From NCBI GenBank assembly GCA_905178155.1, contig CAJINV010000011.1, positions 3,071,144 to 3,135,143 on the forward strand: 64,000 nt of DNA, in the 5' to 3' direction. The notes beneath the pieces are model-generated. The model ran no database searches and was not told the origin of the DNA. It saw nothing but the letters and a program-made list of their open reading frames with translations. Within the stretch, counting starts at the first letter, position 1. Each line of letters opens with the position of its first letter. Source of the DNA: Amoebophrya sp. A120. Lineage: Eukaryota; Sar; Dinophyceae; Syndiniales; Amoebophryaceae. This document shows, in pieces, positions 9,284 to 21,500 of the stretch. The position numbers and the translations under genes were made by a program.

Positions 9284-11441
9284 GATTTTTGAGGGGGAGG
9301 ACAGAGTGTATTCTTTATTTCAGTGTAGTTGTATAGTTTTTGTTTACTTAGATAGATTCATAATTTCGGTTGCAGTTTCAACATCAGCCAAGAGATGAAG
9401 TACAGTTCTTCTTGTGTTTCTTTGACAACTGTCCGACGGGCCGATCAATCAATCGGTCGCCGATATTCTCTGATCTTGTAGCTGAATGAGCGGATCCAGT
9501 TTCGCCTCGACTTGTTCGGGAGCTGACAGAGGATTAAACCGAAAAATTCTTCGGGGTCTCTCAACATAAGATTTTTTGCATCACGAAAACTGTTGAAAGC
9601 GACATCACCAACGACCAGGAAACGACTTTGCAGCAGAGAACATGCCCCTGGCCCAAAAAACCCGGTTGGGTCGCTGGGATCCAGAAGAACTGGCCAAAAT
9701 TATGACTTGGCCACAGAAGTTCATCTGCCGTCAAAACACCAGACGACATTGTACTTCCAGCAGAAGCTATTGATTGATTCGAGCATTATTTCTTTTCTTC
9801 GGAATAACCAAAGTATAAAGTGTCATTCTGAAGAGCGAAAATTCTTTTGGCGGGTGAAACTGTTTTTTGATATTTTTAGTTCATGCAAGAGAAAAAAATC
9901 GTTCACGTCTTTTAACTGTGACACAGTTTGCTTTGTCCTAGAAAGCATTTAAGTACTTACTTTGGCTGAAAAGAATTGATAGAAAGAAAAGCCGAGCGTC
10001 ATCTGGGAAGACCAGTGATACTAGTACAACGCAAGGAGGCCTGGAGTATGATCATGCACCTGCAGCGCAAGACCCCACCAAGCGCACACATGCGTGCACT
10101 ACCTAGCCTGATGATTTTCGCTTTTTGTTTTTCTACTGCTGTGAATAAGAATATTAGACAAACTCGGTCTCCGCTGCTTGCTGCGAGACGCAATTTCTGT
10201 ATCATCCTGTGAATCAAGTCAAAATAAAAGTAGTCTCTGTATCAATTTCAAGAATATTTCTGTAAACCTGTTAAGAGTTGTTGTGACATGCAATTTTAGG
10301 TTGAGGTATTGTCTTTTGACCGTGACTGAGACAAGCAGTTTTCGTTTTGTAAAATTTCTGCGATTCATCTACTCCGCTTAAATGATGATTCGTAGCCATC
10401 TGTTTACCACAGCAGACGTGGCTGCTGTGGTGAAACTGTAAAGGAAAGATAGCACGATATTTTGGACGAACCTGTAAAGGAAACTCCGCAGTTGGCAGCA
10501 ACGGAATTCCCCACAGCTTGTTCAACCCGGTGCTTTTTTTTGGCTCTGTAACCCAGACCCTCGAGCAGGCTATTGGCAGTAGCGCGGCCCGAGGAGTAGA
10601 GCTTGTTCATCTCTAATAGCAGTGAGTATGGCTACTTATTTCCGTAGATGGCAAAAGTATTTGTCGCTTGCGGTCTCCGTAGGTCAATGTGCTTCTTTTG
10701 GATAGCTTTTGGGTAGTCTTAGTCAAAGAAATGAATTTTGGTAGTGCTTTTGGTTTTGGTAGGAATTGAGAAAGTCTGACTGTTGCTGCTGGATTTTGGC
10801 AAATAAACATTTTCCTCGAAACGGGTCAATTTCAATCAAACTGTTTGATATTCCTGCGTATTTAAGTGATTTTTTTGCTATAAGTGTCAAACCTAACTAA
10901 ACCTTCATCAGAAAAGTGTCAATGCGAAACGAGAAGTAAGTTTAGAGAGAACAGGTATTTTTTCTTCAACGCGCAATCTTCTATCTTCATCAGAAAATTA
11001 TTTGTGCGATCTATCTATCAGAGTGTTATTTTGGAGCGTGCAAATTGGCTGTGCCTACTGCCAGGAAAGGTGTTGTTGTATCTGGTAATCTTCAATTTAG
11101 TCACCTAACCTGTGAAATAGACGTACCCGCCAACTGCACTTCCATAGCAATTATCAAGTAGAATTAAGTCAAAGCGAAACAAGAGTAACATATTTAGGAT
11201 TTTTCTGTGTGATAATATTACTGGCTTCTTACTGCTTGTTTAGAAATTAGGTCTTCTCAACTTGCGATCATTGTGCTCGAACTAAAGAACTGTATTGACT
11301 GACTTTTTTTCGAATAACTTCAACATACATTTTCGATGTCTGTTCTACATTTTTTTTTTCCTTCGGTCAATTTTCTCCTGTAGGTTTTCTTGTTTTTTAC
11401 GATCCCTTCTTCTAGAGGATGACTCTTGCTTTTTCCTTCCT
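9284..11441. other. Long intergenic stretch, AT-rich
   Basis: It lies between the start of the SET gene and the stop of the giant gene. Frames are short and AT-rich on both strands. A 46-codon plus-strand frame at about 9641-9781 contains LGRWDPEELAKIMTWPQKF, which looks somewhat protein-like, but nothing extends or supports it. The word ctgtaaaggaaa occurs twice (near 10434 and 10471). I see no tRNA, rRNA or spliced-leader sequence. Confidence 0.55.
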
Positions 11442-12516
11442 TTACCCGGATTTCTTTCCTCCTTCCGCAAGTCCTTTCTGCGCGCTTTTTGCGGCTTTGC
11501 GGCGTCTCAGCTGCTCTTCGGCAACCTTTTCGACAGTTTCGTCGCGGCGCAGCTTTGCGATTTCTTTCTCCAACGCCCGGAGTCTATCCGCCTGGGCGTG
11601 CACCTGCGGCGCTTGGTGGGTGACAATGGTCTCCGTGACCCGTTCGACCCGAGTGGTGACGATATCGAGCCGCTGCATGCGCTGCTGCACCATCAGGGTC
11701 AGCACCGCGATAATGTCTTGGTATCGGATACCTGTGATAGGGGAGGGTAGAGGAAGATAAAACGGAATTGAAAATTTTTCAACATTTATTTCATGTTGTA
11801 ACTACATCACAACAGTTCCACCCCGAATGCAGATCACTAGATGGAGTACGAGCATTTGTAAATTATTTGCGAAAAAAAAACTCAGCACAATACCATATTT
11901 ATCCGCAGCGGTTTGGGTCACCAACGTTGGGTACAACTCGCCCAACTCTTGCGCGATGAACCCGTAGTAGAGTTGCTTCGCTTCCACGTCGCGCTTCAAG
12001 TGGTAACTCACCGGCTTCAAGGCCTTGAACTCGAGCAGAGCCTCGTACATCAGCGCTTCCTTTTCGGTATCGAACCTCGTGGTGACGTTGGTTCCGTTCG
12101 GGAGGTTCTCGGTGACGACCCAGGTGGTGGTTGGTCTTGGTTGGTCGTTCGCTGCATGTATACTATGTTGATCTGGTACCGCGATTTCCGTCACGTTAGT
12201 GTGCACTGGCCGGAGGTCGGTCATGTTGTAGTGTAAGTCGACCGGGTAGGACAGACGCCTGTTGATGAAGATTTTTACAAGGATGGACGATTGTCTTGTG
12301 TAACAAGTTTGCATCAAGACGGCAAAAAACGAATTTCAGTATGCTATTTGGAAACCACGAGGGTCAGGATGGTGAAACTGGTTTTCTCTTTATCCCTGAC
12401 CCTGACACAAGAAACCAAAATCCTATAATGCTATCTCATACGGTATGATACCTGTGCCTGATTTCCGCCAGACTTTCGTACAACGGTCGGACTTCTTTCT
12501 TGAGCCGTTGATCGGA
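11442..12516 (-). other. Peptidase S74 / intramolecular chaperone domain, 239 aa, exons 13-15
   Basis: The domain starts at the predicted cleavage Ser (codon 12516-12514); the dyad Lys is at 12501-12499 in S-D-Q-R-L-K-K. Then come VRPLYESLAEIRH, an inserted loop, the conserved block LKPVSYHLK, YYGFIAQELGELYPTLV and KYGIRYQDIIAVL, matching the S74 pattern (L-x-P-V-x-Y, G-F-I-A-Q-E-v-x-x-x-P-x-L-V, Y-x-x-l-i-x-l-l). A C-terminal heptad-rich helix (about 11442-11700) with a basic tail matches the trimeric coiled coil of the family. KYG-IRY is formed across the last intron. Known role: it folds and trimerises the preceding shaft, then is released by autoproteolysis. Confidence 0.88.
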
Positions 12517-15500
12517 GATGGTGGAAATCACGCTGTCACTGGACCAGGTGCCGTGGAAGATATTACTGGCGATGTGGGTTCCCGCCACGGTCACCCCGCT
12601 GTAGAACGAGATCGCCCGGCCAGAAACTGAACTCTGCTCGCGCCACATCTCCCACGCAATGGGGGACGTCTGTTTTTTAAATTAGGATTGGGAATAAATA
12701 AAAACTCATCGCAAAGCAAATGAGCCCATAGCTATTTCTCTACTTCAGCGGCGCAAGAAATGACAAAAAATGTAAGTAGTAGGCACAATAAAGATCGTTG
12801 TCGTTCAAAAAAAAGCATTATACCCCTTCCTTGAAGTAGTTGGCTTGTTTGTTGGAATTGAAGTAGACCGGGACGCTGTTGGCACCGCCGAATACGACAC
12901 TTCCGGCAACACTCAAGCCTGATTTGGAATTTTCGAAAAATCACGATCAGTCTATCAAAATGGACATCAACTTTTGCTGTCTATGCATGAGATATTTTTG
13001 TGCTCATGTCCATGTGACTTGAGCATTACAAGAATTTTCAAAAAAATCAATACTGCTTCCCAGTCTTGCAGCGCTGCGGACGGACAGAGCCGATCCAAGA
13101 TTGGTAAAGTCCAGGACTGAGATGTTGCCTCCCAGCCTTGCGAAGCTCCGGAGCGACAGGGAGGAGCCCAGGGTAACTGTTTTTTTGTGGATTTTTCAAA
13201 AATTTTTGTGTCTTGACTATCGGGGACGAGTTTGTTTCGACAAAGATGAGCAAAAGAATGACTCACTGTAAAACTTCTTTATCCGTTCGCGAGGAGTAGA
13301 TGATGGAACAGATACACATCAAAACAACGACTTATTAGTACGTGATCTCAGGATGCTGACGGAGCCCGACGTGGTCGTGGGACCACCCACCACGGAGACA
13401 GCACTTCCTACCCGCATGTACGCCCTGACGGACAGCGTGGACCCCAGCGCCAGGAAGTTGCACACCGAAGACCGGCTGCCAATACGTTTCAAGCCTCGCA
13501 CGGAGAGGGTGCTGCCCAGCACCGCCATATTTATCACGGACAGGCACTTGGCGCCACTGTTCATTTTTTGTGTTGGGTTTTTGTCTTCGAGTTTTTTCAG
13601 TAGCACGCCGAATACATTTGCACTGGTGAAAAAGCAACAACTAAAGCTAGGCAAGGGCAACAACAAAAAAATCATCAATACATTGACTTTGCTCGGAGGC
13701 TGAGCGCGCTGCCCAATGTGCATGAGGTGATGACGGACAGGCCGTGGCTATTCAGCGGACCGAGACCATTAACGGACAGCGTAGAGCCCAGACGCATTAC
13801 AGCGCGCATGGATACACCTGATTTTTGAAAATTTTTTCAAATGCTACTCCATTTGCATCGAAATAACTACCGCCTGTACGCAATAATTTGAATGCTCTGA
13901 CATGATCAGCAGAATGTTCTAAAAGAGAAGCCTAACAAAAACAAAGAAAACGAATCCAGTTCTTTAAATACTTGATCCGAGCGACACGTAGTCGAGCACG
14001 GACGCCCTGCCCCCGAAGCGCATGGAACTCCGGAGGGACATGGCGCTGCCGAGGTTCAGGTTCTCCATCAAGCTGAGTCGGGTCATGTGCGACGCCCCGA
14101 TGTTGAGGCAGGTTGACGTTCCCGTCGCGCTGACTCCGCTCCCCACGCGGCAGAAGGACCGGACGGAAAGAGCGGATCCGAGTTCCAGGAAATCAACCAG
14201 ACTCATTCTATCGGCGATTTTCATGTACCCGCGGAGGGAGATCGTGCTGCCGATGTGGGCGAAATTCGAGGCACTAATCGTGCTGCGCACGTTCAGGGCC
14301 TGTGTGGTTTTTATTTTGGAAGTGCTTTGTGACTGATAAAGTGAGCTGGTTGGACTTTGGTTTCATTTTCATTTCGCAAGCGCATGACATGCGTAACAGA
14401 TTTCATTCGTGAATTGGAGAATCAGCATGTGCATGACAAAATCAAAAAGCATTCTTAAATACCGATCCGAATTTGCCGTGGACGACCGAAAGAGTCGATC
14501 CGAAGCGGGCGAAGCCACGAACGGAGACCGAGGAACCCATGTTCACGAAGTCCAGGACGGACATCGTGCCACCAAGCCGGTCTGTTTTGTTTTTGTGATA
14601 ATCGTAGTACAGCATGACAGTTGCAGATCTGGTTTCTTACCTCATTCAGCATTCATAAAATCCAGTTTTTTCCTTATAGGGCGACGCATATAATTCGACA
14701 ACAAAAAAGGACAAGTCAAGTACTCATGGTCCTCAAGGACAGGGACGATCCGAGACTTGTGGCGTCGAGAACGGAGCATCGACTCCCGAACCTCGTATTT
14801 GTCCTCACAGAGAAGGAAGAACCTGTTGTAGTAGTTTATTTCGGGATATTTTCATCAATTATTGTATGTATTCTTTTTTGCAGTCAAGTTCATCAAGGAT
14901 AGAAATTCCTCAAACAAAGTTGCATAGAAAACGCGCAAAAATCATTGCGATTGCTATTCGATAAGCTGAAAGAACGTGAGAAGAAAACATCGAAAGAGCT
15001 GAAAGTTCTATACCCATTTGGACGAAGTCCAAAACCGACAGCCCCATTCCGCCCTGCAGTCTCGTCGCAGCCCGCAGCGAAATGTTGGAGCCGAGGCTGC
15101 AGAACTGGAGGATGGAAAGCGTGTTATGTAATGTACTGCACCGCCGGACGCTCAAGGCCGATCCCATGTGAGCCGCGTCCATCACACTGATGAAGGAGCT
15201 GCACTTCACAAACTGCCGCAGGGAGAGGGCGGAACCTGTGGGGTTTTTGATTTTTGGTTTTGATGTTGTATTTTATCTGTAGGTATGGCGCAAGCGTAGC
15301 ATTCAGATTCTTCTTCTAGAGTCTGGAGTCTTGATCTATTTAACATTTCGTGGCAGTAGAGCGAAGTCTGTAACTGCATTTTTGAAACGCGGAAAGAACC
15401 GCTCAGCCTTCTCTATCGATGAAAACAAAAAAACCACGTACCCATGAGCACTTCGTTGATGACCGAGAGCTTGTAGACACTCCCCAGCCCGCCGCAGGTC

Positions 15501-18500
15501 GAGCAGCCCCGGACGCTCATGGTAGAACCGCAGCGACTGAACTGTCGTACCGACAGCGCGGATCCCAGGCTGGCGAAGTTTATGACGGAAGCGCTGCTAC
15601 CAATCTTCACGACTTTCCGCATGGACAGCGAGGAGCCCAAATGCGTAAACGACAGGGTCGAAAACGCCGCTCCTGGTTTGACGTGTCCACGCAGGGAGAA
15701 GGAGGAACCCAGGGCAAGGTGGTCGAGAACCTGTTTGTGGAAGTTTGTTTTCAAGTTGTTGTTTTCATCTGGCACTAGTGCGAAATGAAGTTTTGCTCTT
15801 TGCACAACTCAGTGAACAAGTATGGTCGTGTTTTTAGTTTTTCTTGTGTTTTGCATTTACTCATGATCTTCAAGTTTCGAAAATTATACCGAGATTCTGC
15901 TGCCGAATCGGACGAAGCTCCGGACAGACAGACTGGATCCCAGTTCGACACGGCTGTGCAGGGAGCACTTGCTCATGAACGTGATCTTCCCCGTGGTTCC
16001 AGTGCCCGCGACGCTGAATGCGGATCCGAGTCTCGCAACCGAGCGCAAGCTCATGGAGCTGCCCAGGTTGACGAAGCTCAGGACCGAACATTTCCAGTGG
16101 ACTCTTGACATGCCGCGAATCTGTTTTGCAATGTTTTTTGGAGGTTAAAAGCTTTTTGCAGGAATACTACATGGTGGACAACGTTTTACTTCCATGCCAC
16201 AAGCTCATTCGCCTAGACAGCACGACAACATATCTACATCTACTCATCATCATTCAACAAAAAAAGCAAAAAAAACAATCAGTACGCTGAAAGTCGATCC
16301 CATACTGAGGTAGTCCAGGACCGAGCCTCGGGAACCCAACCGCGTCTGCCCGTTGCTGGACAAGCAGCTGCCTAATCTCGCGAACTGCCGCACCGACAGA
16401 TTTGAGCCGAGGGTGACGAAGTCCAGGACCGACATGCTGCTCCCCATTCGCGCCATAGACCGTAACGACAGAGTCGACCCCAGGTCCGCAATGTGGACGA
16501 CGGATAATTTGTTCACCTTGCCCTCATGCGACCGCACGTAACCGGTTACACTCAAACTCGAGCCGCACCGGACAAACGAACGGATGCTGACCGTGGAACC
16601 GAGGGCTAAGAAGTCTAAAATAGACAATCTGTCGCCCAATCTGCTCTGGCACCGGATGGAGCAACTTGACCCTAACGCGAGGAAGTTCAACACGCTGGAT
16701 CTCGACCCGACATTGCAGACTGACCGGACGGACAAGCTACTCCCTAGATGCACGAAGCTCAGCACCGACATTTTCCCCGGCATCGCACGGATGCCCGCGC
16801 GGATGGACATGGAGGATCCGAGCGTCAATGCGTCAAGTAAGGAGACACGATTCCCCGCTTTCATGTAGCTGCGCAAGGATAGGCTGGATCCGAGGTAGAT
16901 CGAGTCCAACACGGAGAACTTGTTGCCGCACTGCATAAGATTCCTTACGCTCAAACTACTCCCGCAAGACACCGCGTCGATGACAGACAATCGGTAGACG
17001 GATCCCAAAAAGGATGCGCTGTGGACGGAACACGACGACCCGATCCGGATGTAGCTGCGAATGGACATGCTGGACCCGAGGTTCGCGAAGTTCAGCACGC
17101 TGCAGTAGCTGCCGAACCTAGCGTGGCTGCGCATGGATAAACACGAGCCGAGAACAACCGCGTCGAAGATCGACAAAGTGGAGCTGAACCGCGCGAAGTT
17201 CCGCAAGGAGACGGAGCTGGCCATGTTGACAAACTGCAGAACCGACAACGCGTCGCCGAGTCTACTTTGTGCCCGGATGGAGAAAGAGGAACCGAGATGC
17301 AACTGGGAAAACACGGAGCACCGACTCCCCAGTCTATTACTCCCCGCCACACTGAAACCGCTGCCGCAGCGGGCGATGGCGCGGACGGAGAGTGCACTGC
17401 CTGTGTTGACGAAGTCGAATAGTGAGGTAGTTCCTCCCACCCGGATCAATGACCGGAGCGAGAAGCTGCTACCCAAAGACGTGGCGTCTAATACGCTCAT
17501 CCTTCCGCTCATCGTCAGAGATCCGAGGATAGACGCGGACGAGCCGACGCGCGCGTAGTTCCGGAGAGACAAACAGCTGCCCATGGCGATGGAATCGAAC
17601 AAGGACAGCCGACTGCCGAAGTTGGCGAAGCACCGTAAGGAGCAACTGCTTCCTAATGTCAGGCGCTCCAGCACCGACATGGAGGTCACCGAGCCAGTTC
17701 TTAGACAACCGTGGACGCTGAACGCAGAGCCGATGCGGACGTAAGATCGCAGAGACATAGTGGATCCGAGCTGTAAGAAGTCGAAGGTGGAGAATCGCGA
17801 GCCTGTTCTGGTAAAACTCCTGAGCGACAAACCACTTCCGAGCGTGCTGCTGTCCAGAATCGAGGCTTTGGTCCCCAGTTTTCCGAAGCTACGTAAGGAG
17901 AACGAGGAGCCCATGTGCAAGAAGTCCATAATCGACATTCTGCTACCAACGTTGGCGTACGACCGTAACGAGAGTGCGGACCCGAGGTTGAACGTATCCA
18001 GCACACTGCAGTTGCTGCCGAATCTCGCCGAGTTGCGGACCGACATGGCGGATCCGATGTTCATGAAGTCGAGAACGCTAAGTCGGGAGCCGAGTCGCGC
18101 TTGCGATCTCAACGAGACGGAGGAGCCGAGCTGCACGAAGTTCATGACGGACAGCCGCAAAGCCGACCCGACAAAGTTCAAACCGACCGAGCTGTAGCTG
18201 TCGCCCGCCTTGATGAAGTTGCGCATCGAGAGGGAGCTGCCGGCCTCAACAAAGTTGAGGATGGAAACTTTCTCGCCGAACTTCGCGTACCCGCGGACGG
18301 ATAAGGCGGATCCGAGAGAGCAGTAACTCAGCATCGAGAAGTAAGTGCCGAACTTCATGCCGCACCTCACGGACATCGCGCTGCCAATGTGCAGGAAGTC
18401 GAGCACCGAGGCGCGCTCCCCGACGGCGACGGCGGAGCGGATAGAGAGACTCGACCCGAGGATGCCGAAGGAGAGGACGGAGAGTGCGCCACAAGCCCTG

Positions 18501-21500
18501 CTAGTTCCAACGACGGATAATCCGGAGGAAATCTTCCCGATGGATCTGCAACTGACCGAACTGCCCAGTTCTAGAAAGTTCAACAAGCTACATCTCGACC
18601 CCGTCTTGGAAATCGCCCGGACAGAGGTGGAGGACCCGATGGATAAGAAATCCAGGACTGAGAGCCTCTTCTGGCAGTTCAGCTTCGCACCACCCGCGAG
18701 GGACAAACTGCTGCCGACCCGCGTGTAGCCACGGATGGATAACGCACTGCCAATGTGCAGGAAGTCAACGATGGACAATCTACTACCCATGCGGACGGAG
18801 GACCGGAGGGAGAACGACGACCCGACGGTGGCAAATTCGAACACCGAAATGCTGCTGCCAACGCGCGCGAACGCCCGGAGCGACAGAGACGATCCGAGGC
18901 CGAAATAATCCGCAAGGGAGGTTTTCCCGCCCGACCTGCAAGTCGCCCGTACGGACAAACCGCTGCTGATGCAAACGAAGTTCAACACCGACAACCGTGA
19001 GCCGCACCGAGCCGCCAGCTGCCGCAGAGATAAGGAAGACCCGAGCGTCACCGCATCCAAAACGGACAACGCATTGCTGTGTCTAGCAAAAGTCCTTAAA
19101 GACATGCTGCTCCCGACCGACGCCGTGTGCATCACGGAAAGTTGCAATGCGGAATTGCACGCGAACAACCCGACGCAAGACACACCGGAGTGCATCCTGG
19201 AGAACGACCGGATGGACATACCCGAACCGATGTTCGTCACGTGCAGCACGGACAGAAACCCGCCGACCCGCGCGGTGGACCGTAAGCTGACGGAAGAGCC
19301 CAAATGCGTGTAGTCCAGCACGGAGAGATTCCCGCTCATGGCGAGATTTTTCCGCAAAGAGAAGGTGCTGCCCAAGTGGAGGAAGGACAAAACGCTGATC
19401 TTGTTCGCCAATCTAGCCGTGGACCGGACGGACAGCGAAGATCCGACGTTGACGGAGTTGATGATGCTCATGCCGATGCCGCGGCCGGCCAGCTGCGAAC
19501 TGCCGAGTATCGCAGCGCCGAGGACGGACACTGCGGACGCGTACCGGAAGCAGCTGCGCATAGAGAGTGCAGATCCCACGGACAGGAAGTCCAACACCGA
19601 CGCTCGGGACGACATCCGGCTGGATGTTCGGACAGACAAGTTGCTGCCGAGACTGGCCATGCAGAGGACACTGCACTGGCTCTCCACGCGCGCGTTACCT
19701 AGAATGGAAACGCCACCAGACATGCGGACAGCCGCCCGGATGGAGATACTGCTGCCGAACTGCGCGTAGTCGAGCAGCGACATGCTGCCGCCGAGGCGGA
19801 CGGTGGACCGGACGGACATGGAACTTCCTAATCTCACGTACTCCATCACGGAGAGGCGGGAATACATCTTATCCGTGTACACGTGGCCCTGCATGCTGCA
19901 CGCGTTCCCGAGACGGATGAACTGGCGGATGCTCATGCTAGATCCAACATCGACGGCTGACAAAACCGACAACGCCGAGGCGAACCTTGCTAAAGACCGC
20001 ATGGACATGCTGGATCCGGCCTTCATCCAACCTAAGATGGAAATCTGCAATCCACCTTGCCTGCCATCTCCACGCACCGACAACCCCGAGCTCAAACGCG
20101 CGAACGCCCGGATGGACATTGCGGAGCCGAGATTCAAGCAGTCGATGACGGAGGTCCTTGCCGCGAGCTTTGAGAAAGTTCTCAAAGATAAAGAGCTGCC
20201 GTAGGTCTTGAAGTGCATCACGGACAAGGCGTACACCGAGCCGGTCCTGACAATGCTCTTGACGGAGAGACTGCTGCTGCAGCGCATGTACTGGCGCACG
20301 GAGAGTGCGGACCCGAACTGCACGTAGTCGAGAAGAGACAATCTCGACGACGAAACGCATTTTTGCCGAACCGACAAGCTCGAGCCGACGGTCACAAAGT
20401 TCAGCACGCTGGTGTTACACGTTGGTTTTCCGGTCTGCAAAGATCCGACGATGGAGTAGCTGCTGCCGAGTTTCGCGATCGAGCGGATCGAAATCGCGGA
20501 GGAGATGGTCGTGAAGTCTAACAACGAGACCGCGCTGCTGAGTCTCGCGAAGCTCCGGACAGACAGACTGGAGCCGCAATTGAGCATGTTCATCATGGAC
20601 AAGTTGTTCAGCGACCCCTTCAGGCAGAGCAGGGACACGGAAAGAGCGGACCCAATCCTGCAGTAGTGTCGGATAGACATCGAGGAGCCCATGCCGCAGT
20701 AGTCCAAAACGGAGAACTTCGTGCCCGCGCGGAAGCTGGCCCGAAGAGATAAACTGCTACCAAGCGAGACGGAATCCATGACGGACAAGTGGTTTCCGAC
20801 GTTAAATCTTCTACCCCGTAGAGACAAAGAAGATCCGAGGTGGAGCTGCTCCAGGACGGAAAGGTTCTCGCCGGAGGTCACGCTACTCGTCACCTGCATT
20901 CTTTTCCCGGTGCGGACGAACGCACGGCAACTAATCGTGCTTCCGAGTCTGGATTGATCCAACACACTCAACCCCTTCCCTGCGCGGACGACAGATCGGA
21001 TGGACAATGAGCTCCCCAAACCGACGAAGTCCATCAGAGAGGTTTCCTTGATGCCGACCCGCGCCGCGCCGATCACGGTTAAGCCCGACTGCAGCCGGAG
21101 GTACGAACGGATCGACAAGGTACTGCCAAACATCGCGTAGTTCAAGGTGGAGCAGGATTTTCCCATCCGCGCGATCATTCTCAAAGACAACGAACTACCC
21201 AACGACGCCGTGCCGAACAGGGACATCTGCGGCCCGACTTCAGAAAAGGAATCCAAACTAAGCCGGTTTCCGCTCGCATACAACCCCGCGGTGGCTACCG
21301 ACAACGTCGAACCCAGACGCGCGTGCGCCCGGACGCTGATGTTGGACCCGAGGTGGACGAAGTCGAGCACGCTCGCCTGCGCGCCGAACCGGATGAGAGA
21401 CCGTAAGCTCATGCTACTCCCCAAAACCGTGTTGTCCAGAACGGAAATACTATGGCCGAACCGGGCGAAGGTCCGGAGGGAGAGAGAGCTGCCCATGCCG

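Noticed and set aside
9593-9952. Plus-strand frames in the 9.3-11.4 kb gap, including one reading WDPEELAKIMTWPQKF
   Set aside because: They are short, isolated, and without splice partners or family resemblance; opposite in strand to all supported genes.
10385-10400. tcgtagccat resembling part of the dinoflagellate spliced leader
   Set aside because: The match stops after about nine bases and lacks the ttttggctcaag part and a following donor.
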